A stretch of DNA of 64,000 nt from Paragyromitra xinjiangensis (lineage: Eukaryota > Ascomycota > Pezizomycetes > Pezizales > Discinaceae), in the NCBI GenBank assembly GCA_038503065.1, contig JBCAMK010000016.1, positions 1,178,001-1,242,000 on the forward strand, in the 5' to 3' direction. The number at the start of each line of letters is the position of its first letter. Within the stretch, counting starts at the first letter, position 1. Under the pieces are notes generated by a model that worked only from the letters and a program-made list of their open reading frames with translations, searched no databases and had not been told where the DNA came from. Made by a program: the position numbers and the translations under genes. This document shows positions 1 to 10,993 of this stretch, one piece after another.

Positions 1-1163
1 GGACACAATGGTGATACTTTTGGAAGATTGGCAAAAATCTCAAGGTGTGTCGGTTTTTTATACTTTGAGGGAGTTCAAAATTCCTAATGTTTTGCATCCA
101 GTAGAAACACTCGGGTTACATACAGTATAGACAGCACCAGAAGTATTTCATTGTCTTCGTAGAATAGAAGGGTTACCTTAAGTGCATTAAGTAAAGCACT
201 ACTGCTAGTTGATGTAATTTCTTTAAGTTATAGTTGATAATTTGACTATCTCTATCCATCCAGCAGAGTAATTTGATAGCTCGATAAAATCCGGGAGAAA
301 AGAAAAAAATCTGGGTGAAAAGCCTTACTGTAAGCTGTGACAATATCCCAAATGATACCGCAATTTTGATGGCGAGGATATGCGAAACTAGTCTCGTGCC
401 CTACATTTCGGTCGTCCGGATTTTTTTGATATTTGACGTTCAAAATCTAGATTCTCCCTGCATCGCGTCAACCACTAAAATTAGATAGCGATTTTTCCAA
501 AAAGTCTGGAATCGAGACTGATGCGAAGCTTTCTGAGAAGGGTGATTTTGGCCAACTTAAGAATTCAGCCGTGACAAGAGCGTAGCGTTAACCGCACCAC
601 ATTTTACTCCAAGCAACTGCTATAAATACCACTATGCAGGTAGCCACCAATCAACAGTGAATATACTGTACTATCCCTAGTTCCAAATCGTCATGAGCAC
701 ATAGTTATGCGAGTCACGGGCGTATATCCGCGATCGTTCTGGGTTGCTGTGTGAGTCAGGGCTTTAGTCGAGTGATTAGCTGTGATCCAGTCACGATTGA
801 TCGGTTGATTATTCATTAGATCCAGTCGCAAGAGGAGGATTGATTGGTTAAAGAAAGAAAGATAATCTGTTAGGGTGAATAATCTGTTCATCTCACCTAA
901 AAAGTATCGGCTGTCCACCGGGAGTCTCTGTTTGTTGCCTACCAAGATCTATGCTCTTACGTTTCAGCTTCGGCTTCGGCTTGGTTAACGAGTTATCAGC
1001 GGACGCGATAAAATGGTTTAAATTTTTGCAACTTCTTCGTGTGTAGTCCTGCAAAGTTTTTCGATACTGTGTATATCTTTTTGGTGGACGGTGTTGTTTA
1101 ATCATCGGTAGACGGATTTGTTACAAGCGCGGGCTTTATTGACTGGAGTTTCCACTCATATAA
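1..1163. other. Intergenic, no gene recognised
   Basis: AT-rich sequence with many stops in all frames. Short ORFs on the - strand have no recognisable domain. I see no RNA gene or repeat. Confidence 0.5.
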
Positions 1164-1322
1164 ATGACTGTGAGAAGGTCCGTAACGGAGAGCGTTAGCA
1201 AGGCTAAAGGTGAAGGTGAATCTGACTCATGGATAGATGAGGATCTGGTTGATAGGCTGGCGGCGAATCTAGTTAGTGACTGGGAGGGATACTGCGAACA
1301 ATCTTGCTCACAAAACTCGTAA
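1164..1322 (+). CDS. Small hypothetical ORF, 52 aa (uncertain)
   Basis: An ATG at 1164 opens a 52-codon frame ending at TAA 1320-1322. The peptide is hydrophilic and acidic, with the stretch DSWIDEDLVDRLAANL, which is more protein-like than the other short frames in this spacer. I do not recognise a family, see no signal peptide or membrane segment, and cannot exclude that it is a chance ORF or a remnant exon. It lies about 430 bp upstream of brr2 on the same strand, so it could also sit in a long brr2 leader. Confidence 0.15.
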   Translation: MTVRRSVTESVSKAKGEGESDSWIDEDLVDRLAANLVSDWEGYCEQSCSQNS

Positions 1323-1483
1323 TTTGGTCGTTCTCAGTAATGATCCCTAAGCGCAAAAAGTGATAGTAGGTCGAGTTTTGACTATATGTAGGCACTGAAG
1401 ATACAGGGCTGCGCCATTTCGAACTGGATTTTGGTGGTGGACAGTTAATATTCAATACGAGGAGTGTTGGTCATTACAATTAC

Positions 1484-1493
1484 TTAGGGTTAA
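1484..1493. promoter_or_regulatory. Telobox-like motif upstream of brr2
   Basis: TTAGGGTTAA (reverse complement TTAACCCTAA) lies about 260 bp before the brr2 ATG. AACCCTAA-type teloboxes are known binding sites of Tbf1-like Myb factors at promoters of growth genes in ascomycetes. Similar motifs lie upstream of eIF3b and of the methyltransferase. The role here is inferred from position only. Confidence 0.3.
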
Positions 1494-1754
1494 GGGCAAG
1501 CGGCGACAACCGACATCTTGGCGTGTCCTAGCAAATTCATCGAGCCTCGACCGTTGCCTGTCACCAGCAAGGACTTGCCACAGCACGTCCAACCCCCAAT
1601 TCCACCTCCCATCTCGCGTCACAGCAGGCTGGCAATCAATTCGCCATTCCCTTCGTCTCCCCTATAATCACCTTCATCCCATTACTATTTAATCCGCGCG
1701 CCTTCTCCAACACCAAGCTCTGAAAAGTCCTCATTCGAGGCACCCACCGCAATC

Positions 1755-4700
1755 ATGGCCGACCAATCTCAGTACAAGTACGCGAACATGTCTAACCTGG
1801 TTCTCCAGGCAGACAAGCGTTTCATTCACCGGCGCACAGATGAGGCCACCGGAGACCCAGAGTCGATGGCTGGAAAGGTCGACATCAAACAGATGGGGGA
1901 TCGCGTCCTGCGTGACACCGCGCCGAAGGAGAAGCTAAAGAAGAAGAAGGAAGGACAGAGGGAGAAGCTGAATATCGATGCTATGGAGGAGGGGAAAGAT
2001 ATTTTGGATCGTGAGAAGCGGAAACGAAAGAGAGAGTATGATAATCCTAGCTCTAAGAACCGTGTTGGGTGTACGAATGCTGATTTTATTACTCGTCACA
2101 GTGCATCTTCGTATGGTGGGAGTATCCTCTCGGCTACAGATGACGTTTTAGGTCTTGTTTATCACCCCCGTACTGCGGAGACGCGAGAAGCGTACTCCTT
2201 AATTCTTACACTAGTCGCGACACTTCTCGGTGGAGACGTACCGCAGTCCGTAGTTAGATCAGCGGCCGATGCCATCCTGGAAATTCTGAAGGATGAGGAT
2301 GGTTCTAAGAAGGACTTCGATAAAAAGCGAGAGATCGACGATATTATCGGGGAGAAGACGGATAGCAAAAAGTTCACGGATTTAGTGAACCTGAGCAAAA
2401 AAATTAATGACTGGAACGCCGGAGATGAGGATGAGCAGATGGACGGGAGAGGAGATGGGGCTGGTGGAGAAGAGCTCGATGAAAGAGAGGGTGTGGCAGT
2501 TGTCTTCGACAAGGAAGACGAAGACGAAGACGAAGCTGCTGAGTTCGAAGTCCGAGATGGCGACGAAACCGACGAGGATATGGAGGGTGAGGACGAAGAG
2601 GCCGAAAAGCCCGCTGAAGAGGGCGAAGCTGCCGAAAGCGAAGATGAGCTCATCATCGGTGGAACCAAAGATAGAGGCAAAGAACGCAGCAAGCAGGCCG
2701 TCGACAAAGACGTTGTCCCCGCACGCGAAATCGATGCATACTGGCTCCAACGTCAAATCTCGTCCAAATACCCAGACCCCCATCTTGCGTCTTCAAAAAC
2801 TACAACCGTCATGGAGATTCTGGCCCCAGAAGGTGATAAGCCGCTGCGTCAGGTCGAGAATGAGCTTATGGAGGTGTTCGACTATGAGCACTTTGCGCTC
2901 GTTAAGGTGCTGATGAAGAATAATGCCAAAATTGTATGGTGTACGCGTCTTGCCCGAGCTGGCGAATCTTCCGAAGAGCGAACTGCAATCGAGAAGGAGA
3001 TGGTCCAGAAGGGGTACCGTAAAATCCTGGACGAGCTACGGGGAAGGGATGTTGAGGATGCAGATGGGAAAGCTAGCGGGAAGGGTAAAGGGAAAGCCGA
3101 CCTCATGGATATCGATGTCCCAGCATCTGCGATTCCTTCTGGACCTGAGGCAGAGCAGAAGTCGAGTGGTCTCACTGGTGGCTTGCAGCCAAGAAAGACT
3201 ATCGATTTGGAGAGCTTCGTGTTTGAGCAGGGGAATCATCTCATGACCAACGCGAGCGTCAAGCTTCCACAGGGTTCAACGAAAAGGACTTTCAAGGGAT
3301 ACGAAGAAATCCATGTCCCGGCACCAAAGAAGAAGATTGACCCGAACGAGCCCAAGGCTATCCCCATTTCCTCCCTCCCTGAATGGGCTAGAATCCCATT
3401 CTCAACCTCCAAGGAACTGAACAGGATCCAGACAAAATGTTTCCCTGCTGCGTTTGAAGACGATGGGAATCTCCTCATTTGCGCCCCCACTGGTTCCGGA
3501 AAGACTAATGTGGCCATGCTCACGATTGCCCGAGAAATTGGCAAGCACCGCGACCCAGTAACTGGACAGATTAAACTCGACGACTTCAAGATCGTTTACA
3601 TCGCCCCCTTGAAGGCGTTGGTACAGGAGCAAGTCGGGAACTTTGGGAAAAGGCTCGCGCCCTTCGGCATCAAGGTCTCTGAATTGACGGGTGATCGCCA
3701 ACTCACGAAGCAGCAAATCATGGAGACACAGATCATCGTTACAACACCCGAAAAATGGGATGTCATCACCCGTAAAGCGACCGACATGTCCTACACAAAC
3801 CTCGTCCGGCTCATCATCATCGACGAGATCCATTTATTGCACGATGACCGTGGTCCTGTTCTGGAGTCAATTGTATCTAGGACTATCCGGAAAATGGAGA
3901 CGACATTGGAACCTGTGAGGTTGGTTGGGTTGTCTGCTACTCTGCCTAATTACCGTGATGTGGCGAGCTTCTTGAGGGTGGATACGAATACTGGGTTGTT
4001 CCATTTTGATGCTACCTTCAGGCCTTGTCCGCTGAAGCAGGAGTTCATTGGGATTACAGATAAGAAGGCGATTAAGCAGCTGCAGACTATGAATGATGTG
4101 TGCTACACTAAAGTCATTGAACAAGCTGCTAACAACCAAATGCTCATCTTCGTCCACTCCCGAAAAGAAACTGCAAAAACAGCGAAATACATCCGCGACA
4201 AAGCACTAGAGCTCGAAACAATCCAACAGATCCTCAAAAGTGACGCCGGAACTCGAGAACTCCTCCAACACGAGGCTGACCAGGTCACCGACGCCAACCT
4301 GAAGGATCTCTTGCCGTACGGATTCGCTATCCATCATGCCGGCATGAGCAGAGCCGACAGAACTACCGTAGAGGATCTCTTCGGTGATAAAGCCATCCAG
4401 GTGCTCGTCTGTACCGCTACTCTTGCCTGGGGTGTCAATCTTCCCGCCCATACAGTCATTATCAAGGGTACCCAAATCTACTCCCCAGAAAAGGGTTCTT
4501 GGGTGGAGTTGAGTCCGCAGGATGTCCTACAGATGCTCGGAAGAGCTGGTAGGCCGCAGTACGACACATATGGTGAGGGTATCATCATCACAACGCAGTC
4601 AGAAATGCAATACTACCTCTCGTTGCTGAATCAACAACTTCCGATCGAGTCGCAGTTCATGAAGAAACTGGCGGATAACCTGAATGCAGAGATTGTGCTA

Positions 4701-7700
4701 GGGACTGTGAGGAGTAGAGACGAAGCGGTGGAGTGGCTGGGCTACACGTATTTATATGTGCGGATGTTGAGGTCACCAGGCCTGTATTCTGTTGGCGCGG
4801 ACTATGCGGATGATGACGCGCTGGAACAGAAGAGAGTTGACTTAGTTCATTCGGCGGCAGTGGTGCTCGAGAAGTGTAACCTCATCAAGTACGATAAGAA
4901 GACGGGGAAACTGCAGTCGACGGAGCTGGGGCGTATCTCTTCGCATTACTATATCTCGCATAACTCAATGCTGACGTATAACATCCACCTGCAACCTGCG
5001 CTGACACCGATCGAGCTGTTCAGGGTGTTCTCGCTCAGTGAGGAGTTTAAGTATATCCCTGTGCGATCTGAGGAAAGGCTGGAGTTGGCGAAGTTGCTGG
5101 CGAGGGTGCCGATTCCGGTGAAGGAGAGTATCGAGGAGCCACAGGCGAAAATTAATGTCCTTCTACAGGCTTATATTTCGAGGTTGAAGCTGGAGGGGTT
5201 GGCGTTGATGGCGGATATGGTCTATGTGACTCAGTCTGCAGGGAGAATCTTGCGTGCGATTTTCGAGATTTGTCTTAAGCGCGGGTGGGCGTCGGTGGCT
5301 AAGACGGCGTTGGACCTCTGCAAAATGGCGGAGAAGAGGATGTGGCCTACTATGACGCCGTTTAGACAGTTCCCGATTCCGCCGAATCAACTTGCTCCGA
5401 TTGTCAATAAGGCGGAGCGTGCGGCGGAGTTTACGTGGTCGAAGTATTTCACGATGGATATTCCTCATCTAAGTGAGCTGTTTTCAAGTAAGGGTGGTGC
5501 GTCGTCGAGGACTGGGAAGTTGGTGCATAGTCTGCTGGAGAGGTTTCCTAGACTGGATGTGCAGGCGCAGGTTCAGCCGGTGACGAGGAGTATGTTGAGG
5601 GTGGAGTTGACGATCACTCCGGATTTTGTGTGGGATGTGGAGTATCATGGTCAAGCGGAATCGTTCTGGATCTTGGTTGAGGATTGCGACGGCGAGGATA
5701 TTCTGTTCCATGATCAGTTCATCTTGCGGAGACAATATGCGGAGAGTGAAAACAACGAGCATCTGGTGGAGTTCACCGTCCCTATGACTGAGCCTATGCC
5801 ACCGAACTACTTCATCACTGTTGTGTCGGACCGGTGGATGCACTCGGAGACAAAGCTGGCGGTGTCGTTTAGGAAGTTGGTTCTGCCGGAGAAATTCCCG
5901 CCCCACACCCCGTTGTTGGATCTTGTGCCGTTGCCGGTGGAGGCGCTGAAGAAACCTGAGTTCACGAAACTCTATCCGAATTGGCGTCATTTCAACAAGA
6001 TTCAAACCCAGGTCTTTAAGTCGCTCTTCGATACCGACGATAATGTGTTTGTGGGAGCTCCGACAGGGAGTGGGAAGACGGTTTGTGCGGAGTTTGCGTT
6101 GTTGAGGCATTGGTCGAAGGATGACGACGAGCCCGGCAGAGCGGTGTATATCGCGCCATTCCAGGAGCTAGTTGATCAGCGGTATGCAGATTGGAAGAAA
6201 AGGCTAAGTGGTTTGGCGGGTGGGAAGGAGCTTGTCAAGTTGACAGGTGAGACGAGTGCGGATTTGAAGTTGCTTGAAAGGGGTGATTTGATCATGGCGA
6301 CACCATCGCAGTGGGATGTGCTCTCAAGGCAGTGGCAGAGAAGGAAGAATGTGCAGACTGTGGAGTTGTTTATTGCAGATGAGCTGCATATGTTAGGTGG
6401 GCAGAATGGGTTCGTCTACGAAATCATCGTCTCGAGAATGCACTATATCGCTGTGCAGACGGAAAACCCGATGAGAATCGTAGCGCTCAGTGTATCATTG
6501 TCCAACGCCAGAGATCTCGGCGAATGGATCGGTGCGGATAAACACACAATCTACAATTTCAGCCCGAGGGACCGGCCGACGCAGCTGGAAATTCATATCC
6601 AGTCTTTCACAATCCCACATCATCCGTCCTTGATGATTGCTATGGCGAAGCCCGCGTATCTCGCAGTTTGCGGTACCCCGGCAGACAAACCGGTTATAGC
6701 CTTCGTCCCTAGCAGGAAGCAGTGTAGATCTACAGCACTTGATATCTTGTCTTACTGCGTGGCGGATGACGATGAGGATAAATTCAGGAACGTCGATCTG
6801 GAGGATATTGCCCCGCATCTGGATCATATTCAGGAGAGGGCTCTAGCGGAGAGTTTGAGCCATGGAATCGGCTACTACCACGAGGCACTTAGTAAGAACG
6901 ATAAGAGGATTGTGGAGAGCTTGTATGATGCTGGTGCAATCAAGATCTTGTTGGCTTCGCGAGATGTCGCTTGGGAGTTGAACAGCTCTGCTTTCTTGGT
7001 TATTGTTATGGGAACACAGTTCTTCGAGGGGAGGGAGCATAGGTATATCGACTATCCCTTGAGCGAGGTCCTGCAAATGTTTGGGAAGGCTTCAAGGCCT
7101 GGTGAGGATAAGACTGGAAAGGCAATTCTCATGACCCCCGCTGTTAAGAAGGACTATTATCGCAAGTTCTTGAACGAGGCGTTACCGATTGAGAGTCATC
7201 TTCCCGCGTATCTCCATGATGCGTTCGTCACTGAAATCAGCACCAAGACGATTGGATCAACGCAGGATGCGGTGGATTGGGCGACATACACCTATTTCTA
7301 CCGGAGACTACTCGCCAACCCAAGTTTCTATAGTTTGACGGATACTTCGCACGAGGGGCTCAGCACGCATCTTTCGGAGATGGTAGAGAATACGCTGAAG
7401 GACCTGGCGGATGCAAAGATCATTGATGTCGACGAAGGCGATGATACCGTGACGCCTCTCAATGCGGCGATGATTGCAGCGTACTACAATATCTCCTTCA
7501 TCACTATGCAGACCTTCCTACTTTCGCTTACGGGCAAGACTAAGCTCAAGGGTATCTTGGAAATCGTCACATCTGCTACGGAATTCGAGTCCATCCAAAT
7601 TCGAAGACACGAGGACCGCGTCTTACGACGTATCTATGATAACGTTCCGGTCAAGATGTCGCAACCTAACTATGAGTCGCCACATTTCAAGGCGTTCGTG

Positions 7701-8552
7701 TTGCTTCAGGCCCACTTCTCTAGGATGCAGCTTCCGGCCGATCTTGCGACGGACCAGAGTGTTGTGCTTGGCAAGATTCTGAACTTGTTGAGTGCGTGTG
7801 TAGATGTGTTGAGTTCCGAAGGGCACTTGAACGCGATGAATGCAATGGAGATGAGCCAGATGTGTGTGCAGGCTATGTGGGATAGAGATAGTCCGCTGAA
7901 ACAGATTCCGTTCTTTGGACCAGATATGATCAAGGTTGCTGGCGAATTTGGGTATGTTTTTCCGCTGCATTATCTCAACACAAAACTAGTTCTTCGAATA
8001 CAAACTAATATTGGTTTAAAATGTAGTATCAAGGATATATTCGAGTTCATGGATGCTATGGCCGTCGACTCCAACCGTGACTCTCTCATTGGCCGTCTTA
8101 ATCTCACTCAGCAGCAACTCGGCCAAATTGCGAACTTCACAAATAACAAATACCCCAACATCGACATGGAACACGAGCTGGAAGACGAAGACAGCATTGT
8201 TGCCGGATCCCCCGCTTACATTAAGGTCAAGATTGAGCGCGAAGTTGACGACGATGCCAATGATGTTGACACGACTGTCCATGCGCCGTTCTATCCACAG
8301 ACCAAAATGGAGAACTGGTGGCTTGTTGTTGGAGAGGAGGGTACAAAGAATTTGTTGGCGATCAAGAGGGTTACAATTGGGAAGAAGCTGGATATCAGGT
8401 TGGAGTATGTTGTGCCGACGCCTGGGAAACACAAGTTGAGTTTGTACTTGATGAGCGACAGTTATGTGGGTGTAGACCAAGAACAGTTATTCGAAGTCGA
8501 TGCTGCAGAGGGGATGGAGGAGGATGACGATGATGGAGAGGAGGAAGAGTGA
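1755..8552 (+). CDS. brr2: Pre-mRNA-splicing helicase Brr2 (U5 snRNP)
   Basis: Ski2-like DExH RNA helicase of the U5 snRNP; it unwinds U4/U6 during spliceosome activation in the nucleus. The open frame is 2265 codons, but 7952-8026 is a canonical 75-nt intron (GTATGT, CTAAT branch, TAG end) that keeps the frame open; the spliced protein is 2240 aa. Order: conserved N-terminal segment; acidic Glu/Asp-rich low-complexity stretch (about residues 225-300); first helicase cassette with Walker A APTGSGKT (about 577-584), DEIH (about 689) and SATLPN; Sec63 unit; second cassette with Walker A APTGSGKT (about 1435), ADELH in place of DExH, SVSLSN in place of SATLPN and FGKASRPG in place of GRAGRPQ; second Sec63 unit; acidic tail. 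The degenerate second cassette is normal for Brr2, in which it acts as a regulatory pseudo-helicase. The ATG at 1755 has good context (AATCATGGCC) and the expected N-terminus. Confidence 0.95.
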   Translation: MADQSQYKYANMSNLVLQADKRFIHRRTDEATGDPESMAGKVDIKQMGDRVLRDTAPKEKLKKKKEGQREKLNIDAMEEGKDILDREKRKRKREYDNPSSKNRVGCTNADFITRHSASSYGGSILSATDDVLGLVYHPRTAETREAYSLILTLVATLLGGDVPQSVVRSAADAILEILKDEDGSKKDFDKKREIDDIIGEKTDSKKFTDLVNLSKKINDWNAGDEDEQMDGRGDGAGGEELDEREGVAVVFDKEDEDEDEAAEFEVRDGDETDEDMEGEDEEAEKPAEEGEAAESEDELIIGGTKDRGKERSKQAVDKDVVPAREIDAYWLQRQISSKYPDPHLASSKTTTVMEILAPEGDKPLRQVENELMEVFDYEHFALVKVLMKNNAKIVWCTRLARAGESSEERTAIEKEMVQKGYRKILDELRGRDVEDADGKASGKGKGKADLMDIDVPASAIPSGPEAEQKSSGLTGGLQPRKTIDLESFVFEQGNHLMTNASVKLPQGSTKRTFKGYEEIHVPAPKKKIDPNEPKAIPISSLPEWARIPFSTSKELNRIQTKCFPAAFEDDGNLLICAPTGSGKTNVAMLTIAREIGKHRDPVTGQIKLDDFKIVYIAPLKALVQEQVGNFGKRLAPFGIKVSELTGDRQLTKQQIMETQIIVTTPEKWDVITRKATDMSYTNLVRLIIIDEIHLLHDDRGPVLESIVSRTIRKMETTLEPVRLVGLSATLPNYRDVASFLRVDTNTGLFHFDATFRPCPLKQEFIGITDKKAIKQLQTMNDVCYTKVIEQAANNQMLIFVHSRKETAKTAKYIRDKALELETIQQILKSDAGTRELLQHEADQVTDANLKDLLPYGFAIHHAGMSRADRTTVEDLFGDKAIQVLVCTATLAWGVNLPAHTVIIKGTQIYSPEKGSWVELSPQDVLQMLGRAGRPQYDTYGEGIIITTQSEMQYYLSLLNQQLPIESQFMKKLADNLNAEIVLGTVRSRDEAVEWLGYTYLYVRMLRSPGLYSVGADYADDDALEQKRVDLVHSAAVVLEKCNLIKYDKKTGKLQSTELGRISSHYYISHNSMLTYNIHLQPALTPIELFRVFSLSEEFKYIPVRSEERLELAKLLARVPIPVKESIEEPQAKINVLLQAYISRLKLEGLALMADMVYVTQSAGRILRAIFEICLKRGWASVAKTALDLCKMAEKRMWPTMTPFRQFPIPPNQLAPIVNKAERAAEFTWSKYFTMDIPHLSELFSSKGGASSRTGKLVHSLLERFPRLDVQAQVQPVTRSMLRVELTITPDFVWDVEYHGQAESFWILVEDCDGEDILFHDQFILRRQYAESENNEHLVEFTVPMTEPMPPNYFITVVSDRWMHSETKLAVSFRKLVLPEKFPPHTPLLDLVPLPVEALKKPEFTKLYPNWRHFNKIQTQVFKSLFDTDDNVFVGAPTGSGKTVCAEFALLRHWSKDDDEPGRAVYIAPFQELVDQRYADWKKRLSGLAGGKELVKLTGETSADLKLLERGDLIMATPSQWDVLSRQWQRRKNVQTVELFIADELHMLGGQNGFVYEIIVSRMHYIAVQTENPMRIVALSVSLSNARDLGEWIGADKHTIYNFSPRDRPTQLEIHIQSFTIPHHPSLMIAMAKPAYLAVCGTPADKPVIAFVPSRKQCRSTALDILSYCVADDDEDKFRNVDLEDIAPHLDHIQERALAESLSHGIGYYHEALSKNDKRIVESLYDAGAIKILLASRDVAWELNSSAFLVIVMGTQFFEGREHRYIDYPLSEVLQMFGKASRPGEDKTGKAILMTPAVKKDYYRKFLNEALPIESHLPAYLHDAFVTEISTKTIGSTQDAVDWATYTYFYRRLLANPSFYSLTDTSHEGLSTHLSEMVENTLKDLADAKIIDVDEGDDTVTPLNAAMIAAYYNISFITMQTFLLSLTGKTKLKGILEIVTSATEFESIQIRRHEDRVLRRIYDNVPVKMSQPNYESPHFKAFVLLQAHFSRMQLPADLATDQSVVLGKILNLLSACVDVLSSEGHLNAMNAMEMSQMCVQAMWDRDSPLKQIPFFGPDMIKVAGEFGYVFPLHYLNTKLVLRIQTNIGLKCSIKDIFEFMDAMAVDSNRDSLIGRLNLTQQQLGQIANFTNNKYPNIDMEHELEDEDSIVAGSPAYIKVKIEREVDDDANDVDTTVHAPFYPQTKMENWWLVVGEEGTKNLLAIKRVTIGKKLDIRLEYVVPTPGKHKLSLYLMSDSYVGVDQEQLFEVDAAEGMEEDDDDGEEEE

Positions 8553-9069
8553 TGCTTTTACTATATTTGTGACTGTAAGATGATGGGGGTGTGATTTGGT
8601 TTCTTTTGTATTTACTTTGGCTCCTTTGGCGTGGTAGTTGGTATTGGGAAGTTGAGCAGAGTTGGTGGCAAAAATGTGTGTATGATAGATAAGGTATGGG
8701 ACGATGCAAACATGGACGTTTCGATGTTGCGGTCCATCTATCCAGTTGTGCACGATTACTCGAGGTCCAAGGCTAGTTATCGGAAAAATAGTAGACGCGA
8801 GAGGAGAGCACATATTACATAACCTCCAAAGGTCACACGTAGTCTGTCAAAACGCTAGACAATCCTCAACACATTCTATCATATTCCCTTCTACCTATCA
8901 CTGGGAGAAAGAAAAAAAATCCCTTAGAAATTACGGGCGAGCTTCTAAGTCAAATTTCTAGTTGGAAATTCAAGGAATAGATAGAGCTAGTGTTTACAAC
9001 AGATAACGGCGCGAGGTGGCTAGTTGTCCCTGAATACATGCGGTTCTAGGATACGAGTTAGTCAGCCTA
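8553..9069. other. 3' flank of brr2
   Basis: T-rich sequence directly after the brr2 stop, probably its 3' UTR. No gene recognised. Confidence 0.5.
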
Positions 9070-9071
9070 TA

Positions 9072-9495
9072 CAGCACAATCGCCCTATAAGAATTCTCTC
9101 TATAAGAATATTCGGCTTATAAGAATATAGACGGCAAAATCAAGATATTTCGTATGGGAAAATAAGAATATTCTTATCATTTTGGATGGCTTTCTTTAGT
9201 ATATTCTTATAGAAAATGGGGGAATATCTGAGAACCCTCTATATTTAGGTAAAAGTAGGGCAAGGATAATCGCAAAACCGCTTCCTGCATATATAATTTT
9301 GGATACCAAGCAAAAATTCATGGGGCATCAACTTCCCCAAATGCCCTCTTACTACATTTAAATTTTATTTCATAGAGACTACCCTAGTATGAGCATCTTA
9401 GTGCACACTTAGCATTTCTTATAAGAATATTCGCCCTATAAGAATACTGTATCCAGCCCCGACTGTATTCTTCAAGTTATAGGGCGATTATACTA
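9072..9495. mobile_element. Non-autonomous Tc1/pogo-like MITE, 424 bp
   Basis: The left end CAGCACAATCGCCCTATAA and the right end, read inward from the other strand, TAGTATAATCGCCCTATAA match at 16 of 19 positions, and all three differences are transitions. The element is flanked by TA on both sides (9070-9071 and 9496-9497), the target duplication of the Tc1/mariner/pogo superfamily, and fungal pogo-type elements carry similar termini. The interior has no ORF but several TATAAGAATA motifs and a second copy of the CGCCCTATAAGAATA end motif near 9433-9447. It would depend on a transposase encoded elsewhere. Confidence 0.7.
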
Positions 9496-9856
9496 TATCA
9501 TTCTAAGAGCGGGTGATTTCCATCTTGGGATATCACTCGTGACTTGGCAATTTTCGAACTTCAGACGAAACTATAAACCACAAAGTTCTATGAAACGTCA
9601 CGATTTTGTCTTTACCTATCTATATATATAAAACTAGGGGCTGCCCATATGTTACCACATGGGGGAAGTAGTAGGAGAGTGGATTTGACGGCAAAGGTAT
9701 ATTGGCTCATGGTGACTCTCTCTCTCATCTATTCGGCACACCAAGCCAGTTAAGAGCCCACTCAATTGAGAAGCAAAATATCTCTCACTTCTCACTTCAC
9801 TCACTTCACTCGTTACGTTCAAAGCTCGTCATATTTCGGCTTCTCAACCTCGTCCC

Positions 9857-9898
<42 letters not shown>
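9857..9898. repeat. (GTA)14 microsatellite
   Basis: Fourteen perfect GTA units. The motif AACCTCGTCCCGT flanks the array on both sides (about 9846 and 9911), suggesting expansion inside or next to a short duplicated segment. Confidence 0.9.
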
Positions 9899-9926
9899 AT
9901 TCATTTACGTAACCTCGTCCCGTGAT

Positions 9927-9955
9927 ATACATGTAATTTTCTTAATTACATGTAT
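9927..9955. repeat. Perfect 12-bp inverted repeat
   Basis: ATACATGTAATT (9927-9938) and AATTACATGTAT (9944-9955) form a perfect hairpin with a 5-nt loop. No adjacent gene; function unknown. Confidence 0.7.
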
Positions 9956-10552
9956 GAGCGTAGTTCGGGAGGGTAACCCCAAGTTTCTGCCCTTTTCCTT
10001 ATTTTATATATAGAATATATAGATGAAGATAATCAGGATAAGAGAAAGGTCGAGTAGAGGGCTATATAGCCCTCTAGATATCATCCCGTGTCACCTCCAT
10101 TAGTGTGGTTGTCATAGGTATAAGGATCGGGTGGTGCTACGTTAGTTAGTTGTAAAGTTTAATAGCGGCAAAGGGTATTGTTTTTAGCGATCCGTTATAA
10201 AAAACAAGTGTACAGTTCCTTCTTATCCACAACCTAGCGATCTTCCCCACCTTCTATTTTTATAAGTCTAAAATCCCTATCCTTCATTGCCCTCCGCCAT
10301 CATCCCTAGCGGCCTTGTCTTTAGAATCTAACCCAAATGCACTCCACTTTGCTCAGTTACATCGGTCCCCGGAATCTGTCTAGTTTTTTATACATGCTGC
10401 AAGAGTGAGTTCCGCCCCAGAGTCGTTACCACTTGCGTTCCCACCGATGGTGCACCCTAGCGGCGAACCCATCTATGCCATGTAGCTCCTGATTAACCCT
10501 GCTCTTCAGTGGCCCGAGTATTTTATTCGATTTATGCTTAAGTTTAGGAGTG

Positions 10553-10858
10553 TTAATTACATGTAGTGTTTCCGGGGCTGTTCGCTGCGTGCCCGTCCGC
10601 CCTATCTAGTGGGACCTTAACTACTTCATCGCGTCGCCTCCAGGTTGGATCGCGGAGTAGTGTGCGCTCGAAATCGCTCACGATGTCTGGGTATGCCGGA
10701 TTCTCTAGTAGGACTTTAACTACCCCAGCGTATCCCTCCCGGACCACATCATGAAGTAGTGCATTCCTGAGACCTCTGCTTATATTTATTCTTCTGAGGA
10801 GAGAAGAGATTATTATTTTGAATAAAAAACTAACCACACGGCGGGTTCCTGCCCCCAT
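10553..10858 (-). pseudogene. Decayed ankyrin-repeat segment 3' of NLR1
   Basis: On the - strand, 130-430 bp past the NLR1 stop, the translation still shows ankyrin periodicity: ALLHDVVREGYAGVVKVLLE is followed by a second degraded unit containing DEVVKVPLDRADGHA. It is in NLR1 orientation and resembles the repeats of that gene. The simplest reading is that the NLR1 array once extended further and was cut off by the stop at 10994-10996, but a separate remnant is possible. A later ATG in the frame (at 10858) is not convincing as a gene start. Confidence 0.6.
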
Positions 10859-10993
10859 TTATTCCCTTGCTTCTGCTATCCCTTCTCTTATTATAATCAT
10901 TCTCATATATCGGGCACCTTTAATGGTTATCCCGGCTCCGCTCATACTATTCTCCCGTCGGTCAAACAATCTTTCCGGTTACATGATATTATT

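Larger units (their letters stand above)
9496..10552. other. Intergenic, low complexity
   Basis: No gene recognised. It contains CT-rich tracts, a (GTA)n microsatellite and a hairpin (both listed separately). Confidence 0.5.

Noticed and set aside
2162..2707. 181-codon - strand frame, Ser-rich
   Set aside because: Antisense shadow of the Glu/Asp-rich segment of brr2; GAA/GAG/GAT codons read as Ser/Leu/Phe-type codons on the other strand.
9857..9898. Regular repeat that might suggest a CRISPR-like array
   Set aside because: A simple trinucleotide microsatellite without spacers, in a eukaryotic genome.
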